This document shows, in pieces, positions 5,939 to 13,218 of a stretch of DNA of 19,042 bases. The first letter of the stretch is position 1; each line of letters opens with the position of its first letter. The DNA is from Bacillota bacterium. Lineage in GTDB: Bacteria > Bacillota > Clostridia > Peptostreptococcales > Anaerovoracaceae. The translations under genes were made by a program, and so were the position numbers. The notes under the pieces were generated by a model, which was not told where the DNA came from, did not search any database, and saw nothing but the letters and a program-made list of their open reading frames with translations. The stretch is taken from the NCBI GenBank assembly GCA_021443825.1, contig JABUTE010000019.1, forward strand, positions 1 to 19,042. The letters are read 5' to 3'.

Positions 5939-6496
5939 TTATTTGAAATTCTTATTGACATCACCGTCTACATACGGCAGCAGATAGTCATCGATCTCGG
6001 TGCCGACGATGTTGTTGAAATAGTTGTTTGCCAGCGTAAATACCGCATGCGTTACCAGGATGACCATCGTTTCTTCGTCGTAGCGAGCCTGCAGCGCTTC
6101 ATATACATCGTCGGGAACATGATTGGGATCCTCTGCCAGAGCCTGCGCAAAGAGCAGCAGATCGGTCTCCTCTTCGGTAAATTCGAAGGTTTCCCATTCA
6201 TAGCCCATATCGTTGATGATCTTCTTAAAATAATGACCGCAGATCACGCATTCGTTGCGGCTGGAGAGCGCATAGCTGAAGATCATCAAAGCTCTTCTTC
6301 CGATCTTCTTTACCAGCTCCCTGCCGACATCGTATGAGCCGTCCTCAAGAGCAGTAAAGCAGACGGCATTGTGACACAGGATCTCTTTCATATTGGTCAT
6401 GCGGTTTCCGGCTTCTTTATGATGGGCCATGGCGATCAGGGCCTCGGGTGTGGCAGTCACCGGAGTAACTCTGGAAATGACATTCTTGCGTTTCAT
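5939..6496 (-). CDS. carboxymuconolactone decarboxylase / AhpD-like family protein (divergent)
   Basis: A 185-residue all-helical cytoplasmic protein of the CMD/AhpD superfamily, whose members are often thiol peroxidases or lactone decarboxylases. The diagnostic segment is ALSSRNECVICGHYF, with the redox-type pair Cys83-x2-Cys86. The usual family pattern is CxxC followed by His three to four residues later. Here a His is at position 88, directly after Cys86-Gly, so the proton-relay residue appears shifted. The C-terminal part (VPDDVYEALQARYDEETMVILVTHAVF) resembles the family's second helical half. The start is supported by GGAGT at the right distance on the minus strand. It follows the GntR gene in the same direction but has its own promoter and lies beyond a terminator. 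Superfamily membership is fairly secure; activity is unknown. Confidence 0.78.
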   Translation of the reverse strand: MKRKNVISRVTPVTATPEALIAMAHHKEAGNRMTNMKEILCHNAVCFTALEDGSYDVGRELVKKIGRRALMIFSYALSSRNECVICGHYFKKIINDMGYEWETFEFTEEETDLLLFAQALAEDPNHVPDDVYEALQARYDEETMVILVTHAVFTLANNYFNNIVGTEIDDYLLPYVDGDVNKNFK

Positions 6497-6555
6497 ATAA
6501 ACTCCTTTTGTTGTTCAAACACAATTGTAAAAAAGTATTGATGCTTCTGATATGA

Positions 6556-6583
6556 TTAGTAATATGATAAGACTATCATGCAA
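6556..6583 (-). promoter_or_regulatory. promoter and candidate operator of the CMD/AhpD-like gene
   Basis: On the minus strand TTGCAT (6583-6578), a 16-base spacer and TACTAA (6561-6556) form a plausible promoter. The spacer is filled by the perfect inverted repeat ATGATA-AGAC-TATCAT (6564-6579), a natural position for a repressor site. The adjacent GntR-family regulator is an obvious candidate, by location only. Confidence 0.5.
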
Positions 6584-6621
6584 ATACGAAATAATCAATA
6601 CCTCTTACCATATTTCAACAT

Positions 6622-6644
6622 AAAAAAAGAAAGGACGACCTTTC
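6622..6644 (-). terminator. terminator of the GntR regulator gene
   Basis: Read on the minus strand, GAAAGG-TCGT-CCTTTC (6644-6629) is followed by seven T (6628-6622). It lies 34 bases past the regulator's stop codon and separates it from the CMD-like gene. Confidence 0.85.
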
Positions 6645-6677
6645 GGCGCCCTTCCCTGCGTTGATTGATCGATCTTA

Positions 6678-7304
6678 TCAGTCTTGAAATACAGTAGTAA
6701 AGATGGAAAGATCACGCACCAGTGCTTCTTCTGCCATAGCCAGATACCCGGTTTCGATACCCCGGATGATCACGTCATGGGGGTCTTCTTTTACCGCCCT
6801 GTTTTCCAGCAGCTCCCAGTTCTTCTGGGCATAGGCAATGCGAAGAAGCATCATGGTAGACTGCAGCTGCTGGGTAGCATAGGTATTTTCAGCAAATGAG
6901 GCGAGCACCATATGAAATTCCTGATTGTTTTCCCATCTCTGCGCCGTTCCGGCGGAGTTGGGCTGGATCTCGCTTTGCAGCTTCTTCAGCTGCGCCAGCT
7001 GCTGGGGTGTGATCCGGTCAAAACAGCTTTTCAGCAATCCGTATTCCAGAATGCGGCGATACATCATGATCTCTTTGATATCGTTGTAGGTAAAGCGTAC
7101 TACCTCATAACCGTACCGGGGAATGTTCTTCAATACGCCTTCGTTGCACAGCATGATCAGGGCCTCACGAATGGGCGATTTACTGTAGCCGAAGTGGGAG
7201 ATCAGAGTCTGCTCATTTAAGATATGACCTGCCCCATACTCTCCATCGATGATCGACTGCAGGATCGCATCGTATACGGTTTCTTTTAAGGATTTTTTTG
7301 CCAT
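6678..7304 (-). CDS. GntR-family transcriptional regulator with FCD ligand domain
   Basis: A 208-residue DNA-binding regulator. The N-terminal winged helix-turn-helix covers about residues 5-70 (LNEQTLISHFGYSKSPIREALIMLCNEGVL is the classical GntR recognition region, with SKSPIREAL the most conserved part). The C-terminal helical FCD domain covers about 75-205; His131 and His176 (EDPHDVI) are the likely metal or ligand-pocket histidines. I start at 7304 because GGAGG lies five bases upstream on the minus strand; the frame opens six codons earlier at 7322 without such a site. FCD regulators usually bind small carboxylates or sugar acids, but nothing here shows the effector. Its likely targets are itself and the downstream CMD-like gene. 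It has its own extended -10 promoter and its own terminator. Confidence 0.92.
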   Translation of the reverse strand: MAKKSLKETVYDAILQSIIDGEYGAGHILNEQTLISHFGYSKSPIREALIMLCNEGVLKNIPRYGYEVVRFTYNDIKEIMMYRRILEYGLLKSCFDRITPQQLAQLKKLQSEIQPNSAGTAQRWENNQEFHMVLASFAENTYATQQLQSTMMLLRIAYAQKNWELLENRAVKEDPHDVIIRGIETGYLAMAEEALVRDLSIFTTVFQD

Positions 7305-7372
7305 CGGATCCTCCCGTGCCATGGATCATGGGACCCATGCGGCACACGCTGTGTAACGATTTAATTTCGTCT

Positions 7373-7381
7373 ATTATACCA
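7373..7381 (-). promoter_or_regulatory. extended -10 promoter of the GntR gene
   Basis: On the minus strand the sequence TGGTATAAT is a perfect extended -10 element about 70 bases upstream of the start codon. The -35 region is poor, which fits an extended -10 promoter or one needing an activator. Confidence 0.65.
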
Positions 7382-7396
7382 TAAGCAACCCTGCCG

Positions 7397-7416
7397 TTCC
7401 GAAGAAATTATCGGAA
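7397..7416. repeat. TTCCGA-N8-TCGGAA inverted repeat upstream of the GntR promoter
   Basis: Perfect 6-bp arms (7397-7402, 7411-7416) around eight bases sit immediately upstream of the GntR -10. An outer pair CTGCC (7391-7395) / GGCAG (7430-7434) encloses it. It could be a regulator site or the transcript end of the upstream glycosidase-like gene. No T run follows on the minus strand. Confidence 0.5.
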
Positions 7417-7478
7417 TTAAAATAAGCCAGGCAGAATTGGTTTTCCACAGAATGCAATCATAATTATATTATTGTTAA

Positions 7479-9470
7479 CTAATCAGCATATAGAGATCGG
7501 ATCGCCGATCTTTCTTCGCTGCCCTCCGGCTTTAATCCGTCGAGCCCGTTCATCAGCTGCAGGAACCGGTCGACCGACGGGATGGACCGGGGACTTTGCA
7601 GCGTGACAGCGATCTCAGAAACGGTATTTCCCGCCTTTACCCGGATGACGCCTGTTGCTCCGTCGGTGCCGGATGCTCTGAAATAGCCGTTTTCTGTGAT
7701 CATTCCAATGTCTCCTTCCACCGACCATCGATAGCACGAGGGATCAGAGATCAGCGGTGTTTTCAGGTATTCGGCTACTGCCGAAAGCTTATAGAAGCCT
7801 CCTGCGAACGCCTTCAGCGTCGCCGTCTCTTTGCCGTTAACATAGGGGATCACCCTGTCGGGGCTCTTGATCACATTCACATAAGAAAACCCTCGCAGAC
7901 CGCCGGCAATGGCAGAGACCTTGATGCGTCCTTCGCCGTCCGAAGTATACAAGCCATTGGCATCAACGGTTCCATATTCGGAATCTACCTTGAATTTCAA
8001 ATTGGAGGGAACCTCCAGCGGATAATAATGACTGTCCACCGCCTTCACGGTCAGCTGCATACCGGCACCCGACAGCAAATATTCGTCATAAGGATAGACG
8101 AAGAGCTGATCGAGAATTCCTGTGGGAAGCTGGGCATTGACGAACGCCAGATAATTGCCGCAGGCCCGCCGCCCGGATGACTGAGAGTCCTGATTCTGCT
8201 GGGTGTTGGCGTCATCTCCTGGAAGAGTTGCGAACAGCTGCGTCGACGCGCCTCCGTCCAGATTGACCGCCTGCACGCACCCCAGCTGCAGCATCCGTTC
8301 CGCCAGCTCCAGACAGGTCATTCCGCAGGAATACCCCTTCTGCCTGCCGTCTGCCGTATAGAGAAGAAAGGAACCATCCTCCAGAATGCCGGCCGCGGTT
8401 CGGGGAGCGCGTTCTGTTTTGTCCAGCCCTTCTGCAAAAATGCCGTCCTTCACCAGCCAGCGTTCAAACCCCAAACCGTTTTCGGTATCCTCAAATTGCT
8501 CCGAAGCGGAAAAGGAGATCTCGATCATTGATCCCGGAAGCACCTGCTTCAGCTGGTTCAGGGTATATTGATACGGGGTATCGGTCTGCATGGAAATGGC
8601 AAACTGACCGGGCTGCAAAGCAGCAGCGGTTCCGATCGTTTCTGCCGAGACCACGGTACCCCTGACCACCGAGCCGATGGACGGCTCTCCTTGCAGAACA
8701 TCGACCACGATATGGAAGGTGGAAGATGAAGCATTAGTGGTCTCACCGAAATCGGAATTATAAACGACAATGCCCTGGTCTTTTCCCTGGGATTTGTTGA
8801 AATGGACCTTTTCAAATGCGATCACATCGTAAGAGACAGGCTGAAGCTGAAGCTCGGTGCGGTATGCAGGCGGCTGCTCAGGCTGCACGCCGGTGTCCGC
8901 AGCTTCTGACTGCTGCTTTTTCCATTCTTCGATTTCTTCTTCCGTAAGAGGGATCTGTACCTCCACTTCAGCTTCACCGTCGGCAGGCTCAATGGTAAGT
9001 CCCACCGAAAGACCTGCGTCACCGAACTGCACCCTCCCCTTTTTATCGAAGGCGATCATTTCTTCCGAGTAGCCGCTGGTTCGCACCAATCCATCCTTGA
9101 TCACAGGGCCGATGGAAACGCCGGTAGCAAGGACGAAGAAGCCGCCGTTGGACATGGCGATGATATGATTTCCCGCCTCTTCCTCCAGCTGAAATACACG
9201 TAAAGCCCCTGCCGCTCCTGCAATATCGTTTCCGTAGGTGACCAGCGGAAGGGTCTTTCCTTGCGGCTGATAGACAAAATAGTGCTCGGCGGTAAGATCC
9301 TTTGCAGCCATATGCCAGCCGGTCTGGGTGATCAGCTGAAGATCATCGGTGATATCGATGGTCCTCTTTCGCAGCGGCTGCACGACACTTTCGGCAAAGG
9401 CCGGTAAAGGAAACGCAAGCAGCACCAGGCTCATGGCTGCTGCAACCCATCTTTTTGTATTCTTTTTCAT
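7479..9470 (-). CDS. secreted phosphodiester glycosidase (NAGPA-domain) protein
   Basis: A 663-residue exported protein. A signal peptide covers about residues 1-26 (KKNTKRW, then a hydrophobic stretch ending AFA-ES). The NAGPA-type domain spans about 55-445 and carries the family signatures SNGGFF (107-112), RTAAGI (357-362) and NLDGGAST (403-410). In characterised relatives this domain removes N-acetylglucosamine from phosphodiesters, and in bacteria it is often tied to exopolysaccharide or wall polymers. A charged, low-complexity insert (about 162-205, rich in E and Q) splits the domain. Residues 455-625 look like two Ig-like beta modules (YGTVDANGLYTSDGEG and MITENGYFRASGTDG are parallel segments). 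The start has AGGGG on the minus strand. The gene lies downstream of the beta-helix lipoprotein gene, behind a strong hairpin. The substrate is not known. Confidence 0.87.
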   Translation of the reverse strand: MKKNTKRWVAAAMSLVLLAFPLPAFAESVVQPLRKRTIDITDDLQLITQTGWHMAAKDLTAEHYFVYQPQGKTLPLVTYGNDIAGAAGALRVFQLEEEAGNHIIAMSNGGFFVLATGVSIGPVIKDGLVRTSGYSEEMIAFDKKGRVQFGDAGLSVGLTIEPADGEAEVEVQIPLTEEEIEEWKKQQSEAADTGVQPEQPPAYRTELQLQPVSYDVIAFEKVHFNKSQGKDQGIVVYNSDFGETTNASSSTFHIVVDVLQGEPSIGSVVRGTVVSAETIGTAAALQPGQFAISMQTDTPYQYTLNQLKQVLPGSMIEISFSASEQFEDTENGLGFERWLVKDGIFAEGLDKTERAPRTAAGILEDGSFLLYTADGRQKGYSCGMTCLELAERMLQLGCVQAVNLDGGASTQLFATLPGDDANTQQNQDSQSSGRRACGNYLAFVNAQLPTGILDQLFVYPYDEYLLSGAGMQLTVKAVDSHYYPLEVPSNLKFKVDSEYGTVDANGLYTSDGEGRIKVSAIAGGLRGFSYVNVIKSPDRVIPYVNGKETATLKAFAGGFYKLSAVAEYLKTPLISDPSCYRWSVEGDIGMITENGYFRASGTDGATGVIRVKAGNTVSEIAVTLQSPRSIPSVDRFLQLMNGLDGLKPEGSEERSAIRSLYAD

Positions 9471-9504
9471 TTTTGATTCCCCTGTATTTTCCCCTTAAGT
9501 TGAA

Positions 9505-9539
9505 GACCTCACCGGCTGTGTTTCTAAGCCGGTGAGGTC
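9505..9539 (-). terminator. 13-bp perfect hairpin after the beta-helix lipoprotein gene
   Basis: GACCTCACCGGCT (9505-9517) and AGCCGGTGAGGTC (9527-9539) are exact reverse complements around a 9-base loop. On the minus strand TTCAACTT follows, a weak T tract. It probably ends or strongly attenuates the lipoprotein transcript ahead of the glycosidase gene. Confidence 0.75.
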
Positions 9540-9571
9540 ATAGCGATAGGCATACGCAATGTAAAATGCAG

Positions 9572-11560
9572 CTAACCCTCCGGCTGCTTCATCCAGAATT
9601 CCTCTTCGCCCAGCTTTACCCAAAGATAGAGGTCCTGCTCGTCACCGTACATAGAATAGAGACAGCAGTCCATTTGATCTGCTTGCATGCTATACGCATC
9701 GAACACCGCCCAGCTTCCGGCGGTACTTCCTCCGTAAGAATCGTCATACGCATAGGTGCCGTCGGCATGGAACCGCAAATGGAAGATCTCGCCGGTTTCG
9801 GTATAACGGCCCTCCCAGGTCTCGGAATTGGTAACGGTGAAGGCATACCAATCGGTATCCGCAAAGGTGTCAGTGTCAAAGGGCACCGGATCCAGGTCGT
9901 AGGTAAAGTCGAAATATTCCGGCTCCACATCAGGCAAATATTCTCCGTAATAATCCAGCTCGTAAACTGCCGTATAGTTGCCTATGTAATCGACGGTGAC
10001 ATTGGACTGATAAAGGTTCCAGTTGATCTCGTCATCACCGAACATGCAATTGTAGAAATAAACGGTGGTAATGGGATCGTTGTAAAGACCGCCTTCGTTG
10101 TCTTTAAAGATGCAATGGATGAACTGATAGTCGGCATAGGTGTCCGCATCCTGCCACATGGTGGCAAAGCCGTAGGAGCATTCGCGGATGGTCGTCTCGT
10201 AGGCAGCCACACAGGTGGATTCCTGAGCAAGGAAGCCCTCGACACCGCAGCCGTACAGATCCATATTGGAAATGGCAGCGCCATAGACATAGGAGTATTT
10301 CACCACAGGGCCGTAGCATTCCCCGGTGACGGTGTGCCCCATGGTCATGTTAGCCAGATTGACGTCGGTGCAGCTGACAAAGCCAAGCACATGAGCATAA
10401 TCCCAATCGGAGGTAAGCTCCACATCGGCAGGATCTTCTCCTGCACCGATGATAGAAAGACCCTGCACGTATTTGACGGTGATCTCATAGCCTCCATAGG
10501 TCTCGTCGATGGAAACGAAATTATGGTTCTGGTTGAAAAAGTCGATGTTTGAGGTCCGGATAAAATCGGTGAGATCATAGACGCCGGGCTCCACATAGAT
10601 GACGGCGCCGGGGCCAATGGAATCCAGCAGCTGTCTGACGGAGTTGACACGAACGGTGGAGGCCGTCAGATCACCGTCAAAGGTGCAGCTGCTGTCGAAG
10701 ACGACGGCTCGGTCCGGTTCGCCCATGGCGATCATTTCGGTCTCGTCCTTACCGAAGCTGCAGCTGTTCATTTTGATAAAGCTGCCGGAGTTGCCGGTAC
10801 AGCTGAAGGAATCACCTGATTCATTGAGAGTATTGCCGCTAAAGGTGCAGCGGTTGAACTCCGCCTGACAGCTGCTGCCCCACAGCATGCTGTAGCCATT
10901 GTTATCTTTAAATCTGCAGTCGTTGAAGCTCAGTCCGCTGCTGCTGTAAAACTCGGCGATGCCGTAGGTGCATTCGCGGATCACAGAGTCGTTCACCTGA
11001 AGACCGGTGACAGCGTCGGCATGTACGCCGTAGGCACCGCAGCCGTACAGATCCATCCGATTGAGGGTGATCCGGTCGCAATGGTCCAGATTGAGTACAT
11101 TGCCGGCGCACTGGCCCTTTTCCACATCATGGCCCATCACCAGGCCCTCCAGAACCACGTTGGAGCATTGTTCCAGTTCCAGAACGGCGCAATAAGGATT
11201 GTTGATGCGAAGCTCCGCAGCGCCGGCTTCACTAGCCCGGATGGTCAGATCGGAAACATAGGTGATGACCAGCTCTCTGTCCATCCCAAAATACCAGTAC
11301 TCGCTGAAGGGTACCTCACCGGGTGCGATATCATAGACACCGGGCTCCAGGGTGATCACAGCCTCCGGACCGATGGCATCCAAAAGCTCCTGCAGGGTGG
11401 AAACATGAATGCTGTCATCGTTTTCCGCGGGAGCCGGTGCCGGGGCCGGTGCAGGATCGGGAGTTTGCGGAACGGTTTCCTTCTGCTGGCCGCAGCCGGT
11501 CAAAAGGCCGGCAATCAGCATAAGACTCAAAAATAGAGCCATTGATTTCTTACGGTTCAT
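9572..11560 (-). CDS. surface lipoprotein with duplicated right-handed beta-helix
   Basis: A 662-residue predicted lipoprotein. The signal peptide ends in the lipobox LLTGC with Cys23 as the lipidation site. A Pro/Ala linker at about 31-46 (PDPAPAPAPAPAE) then lifts the protein from the membrane. Two homologous parallel beta-helix units follow, about 52-298 and 303-530. Each opens alike (LLDAIGPEAVITLEPGVYD and LLDSIGPGAVIYVEPGVYD) and repeats MDLYGCG, IRECTYG/IRECSYG and FKDN later. A C-terminal module of about 95 residues (570-662, WEGRYTETGEIFHLRFHADG, LWVKLGEEEFWMKQPEG) resembles small lipocalin-like sensing or binding folds. Beta-helices of this sort are typical of carbohydrate-acting or adhesive surface proteins, but no catalytic triad is identifiable. 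The start is supported by AAGGA. Only the architecture is certain. Confidence 0.88.
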   Translation of the reverse strand: MNRKKSMALFLSLMLIAGLLTGCGQQKETVPQTPDPAPAPAPAPAENDDSIHVSTLQELLDAIGPEAVITLEPGVYDIAPGEVPFSEYWYFGMDRELVITYVSDLTIRASEAGAAELRINNPYCAVLELEQCSNVVLEGLVMGHDVEKGQCAGNVLNLDHCDRITLNRMDLYGCGAYGVHADAVTGLQVNDSVIRECTYGIAEFYSSSGLSFNDCRFKDNNGYSMLWGSSCQAEFNRCTFSGNTLNESGDSFSCTGNSGSFIKMNSCSFGKDETEMIAMGEPDRAVVFDSSCTFDGDLTASTVRVNSVRQLLDSIGPGAVIYVEPGVYDLTDFIRTSNIDFFNQNHNFVSIDETYGGYEITVKYVQGLSIIGAGEDPADVELTSDWDYAHVLGFVSCTDVNLANMTMGHTVTGECYGPVVKYSYVYGAAISNMDLYGCGVEGFLAQESTCVAAYETTIRECSYGFATMWQDADTYADYQFIHCIFKDNEGGLYNDPITTVYFYNCMFGDDEINWNLYQSNVTVDYIGNYTAVYELDYYGEYLPDVEPEYFDFTYDLDPVPFDTDTFADTDWYAFTVTNSETWEGRYTETGEIFHLRFHADGTYAYDDSYGGSTAGSWAVFDAYSMQADQMDCCLYSMYGDEQDLYLWVKLGEEEFWMKQPEG
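9971..11407 (-). repeat. intragenic tandem duplication in the beta-helix lipoprotein gene
   Basis: Two adjacent copies (about 11407-10667 and 10654-9971) encode the two beta-helix units. Most of the DNA has diverged, but a 22-base stretch is identical at 10243-10264 and 11035-11056, covering the MDLYGCG codons. Confidence 0.8.
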
Positions 11561-11629
11561 AGGATGTCCTTTCCCGGGTTCATTTGATACCCGTGGATAA
11601 AACCAATGATGTCATAACATTAATTATTA

Positions 11630-11658
11630 ATTATATTCGATATACCTGTTTCTGAAAA
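11630..11658 (-). promoter_or_regulatory. promoter of the beta-helix lipoprotein gene
   Basis: On the minus strand TTTTCA (11658-11653), a 17-base spacer and a perfect TATAAT (11635-11630) lie about 70 bases upstream of the start codon. The -35 is weak. The spacer between the divergent genes also holds the AT palindrome TTAATTATTAATTA. Confidence 0.6.
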
Positions 11659-11698
11659 CCCCTATTTTGGATGAGCGAAAATGTGACCGCGATGGGCA

Positions 11699-11733
11699 TG
11701 TCAATTGACAATCGGCTGCAGGAATTTTAAAAT
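11699..11733 (+). promoter_or_regulatory. promoter of the amidohydrolase gene with palindrome over the -35
   Basis: TTGACA (11705-11710), a 17-base spacer and TAAAAT (11728-11733) form a good vegetative promoter. The -35 is the right half of the perfect 12-bp palindrome TGTCAATTGACA (11699-11710), a candidate repressor site. Confidence 0.7.
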
Positions 11734-11798
11734 ATAGGTAAATTCTGTCTTTAAGCATTACAAGACCGCATTTGCATAAGAAATGGAGGAACACTATC

Positions 11799-12956
11799 AT
11801 GCTTGCAATCATCAACGGAAAGACCTATGTCGGAACCGGCAAGGTCTACGAAAAGGCCACTATTCTGGTGGAGAACGGCATTATCAAAGAGATCGGAGAA
11901 AACGTTTCTGTTCCCGCCGATGCTCAGATCATCGACGCCGAAGGAAAGCAGGTCTATCCCGGCTTTATCGAAGCCCATACCCATGCCACCCTCATGTCGG
12001 AGCCACGCATCACCGGCGCCGTCATGGATGTCAATGAAGCATCCAATCCCATCACTCCCGAAGTCTCTATTATCGATGCTATCGATCCCGACAGCGAGGC
12101 CCTGGATTACATCCGTCGCGGCGGCTTCTCTACGGTAATGATCCTTCCCGGCTCTGCCAATGTGGTAGGCGGCGAAGGCGTTGCGGTCAAGACCGCAAAG
12201 AAGGTAACTGTCGATGAAATGATCATCGAAGGCACCCAGGTCATGAAGATGGCCTTCGGTGAGAATCCCAGAGGCGCCTTCAAGGATAAGATCAAGACCC
12301 GTATGAACACTTCTGCAATCCTAAGAGACCTGCTGAGCCGCGCGGTCGAATATGCCGATGCGAAGGATGCAGGTAAGGCTCCCAAATTCGACAGCAAGCT
12401 GGAGGCCATGATTCCGGTCGTTCGGGGAACCAAGAAGTGCCGCATCCACTGCCATAAGTCTATGGATATCATGAATGTGATCCGCATCTGCCAGGAGTTC
12501 AAGCTGAACTTTGCTCTTGAGCATTGCACCGACAGCCTTCCTCTTGCCTCCCGCCTGGCAGAGATGGGCGTATTTTGCACCATCGGTCCCCTGCTCTCCG
12601 GCCCTTATAAGAACGAAGTATGGCACAGAAGCGCTCAGCTGCCCGGCAAGCTGGTCAAGCAGGGTGTCAAGATCTGCCTGACGGAAGATTCCAGCATCTC
12701 CACCAAGCTGCTGCCCATCCACATCGGCATCTGCATCAAGGAGGGTCTGCCCTGGGAGGAAGCCCTCAAGGCGATCACCATCAACGCGGCAGAGAATCTG
12801 GGCATTGCCGATAAGACCGGTTCGCTTGAAATAGGCAAGCAGGCCGATATCTCCATCTGGGACGGCGATCCCTTCTGCAACTACAGCACCTGCAATTACA
12901 CCATCATCGACGGCGAGGTCTACAAGCACGACCACAAGGAAATGGCTTACTATTAG
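11799..12956 (+). CDS. metal-dependent amidohydrolase (imidazolonepropionase-like, COG1228 type)
   Basis: A 385-residue cytoplasmic TIM-barrel hydrolase of the amidohydrolase superfamily. Metal-ligand candidates are His60 and His62 (GFIEAHTHA), His217 or His219 (RIHCHKSMD), His242 (LEHCTD) and Asp297 (CLTEDSS). The small N- and C-terminal beta sandwich is present, ending in the typical ITINAAENLGIADKTGSLEIGKQADISIWDGDP. ATG 11799 was chosen because GGAGG at 11785-11789 precedes it by nine bases; the frame opens earlier at a TTG (11772). Family members hydrolyse cyclic amides, amidines or dipeptides. It has its own promoter and terminator. About 1.4 kb away lies a permease and molybdenum-hydroxylase operon, so a role in breaking a ring compound is possible, but that is inference from position. 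Confidence 0.9.
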   Translation: MLAIINGKTYVGTGKVYEKATILVENGIIKEIGENVSVPADAQIIDAEGKQVYPGFIEAHTHATLMSEPRITGAVMDVNEASNPITPEVSIIDAIDPDSEALDYIRRGGFSTVMILPGSANVVGGEGVAVKTAKKVTVDEMIIEGTQVMKMAFGENPRGAFKDKIKTRMNTSAILRDLLSRAVEYADAKDAGKAPKFDSKLEAMIPVVRGTKKCRIHCHKSMDIMNVIRICQEFKLNFALEHCTDSLPLASRLAEMGVFCTIGPLLSGPYKNEVWHRSAQLPGKLVKQGVKICLTEDSSISTKLLPIHIGICIKEGLPWEEALKAITINAAENLGIADKTGSLEIGKQADISIWDGDPFCNYSTCNYTIIDGEVYKHDHKEMAYY

Positions 12957-13002
12957 TTGATCTCCTGCGTTTTTCATAAGCGCTGCAGCCCTGTGAAATA
13001 AC

Positions 13003-13035
13003 AAAACTCTGCTCCGAACGGGGCAGAGTTTTTTT
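13003..13035 (+). terminator. strong bidirectional terminator between convergent genes
   Basis: AAAACTCTGCTCC (13003-13015) pairs with GGGGCAGAGTTTT (13020-13032) with one G-U and a GAAC tetraloop, then T to 13035. On the minus strand it also ends in T, so it can stop both the amidohydrolase and the kinase transcripts. Bases 13036-13218 hold nothing else I recognise. Confidence 0.92.
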
Positions 13036-13218
13036 ATGCAAGCTGTTTGCGGTCATTTGTCATCGCGTGCCGGGATAGTTGCCGATCCACGCCCTCCTGC
13101 GGTCTAATGCGCTGCAGCGAACGCGACATTGTGCAGGTATCCGAACCGGCTGGCATTCTTCTGGTGCAATAGAAATAGAATGCCATATTGCTGGACGCGC
13201 TGCCCTTGCAAACGGATT

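Noticed and set aside
5714..6337. 207-codon plus-strand frame starting at the orphan LexA box
   Set aside because: Most of it is antisense to the CMD-like gene. The unique N-terminal part has no ribosome binding site or recognisable domain and crosses a terminator hairpin.
1917..7480. 15-base identical sequence ATATTATTGTTAACT at 1917-1931 and 7466-7480
   Set aside because: Low-complexity AT-rich sequence in two spacers, in different orientations relative to the neighbouring genes; probably chance.
9566..10552. 328-codon plus-strand frame
   Set aside because: Antisense shadow of the beta-helix lipoprotein gene, which has a signal peptide, lipobox, promoter and ribosome binding site.
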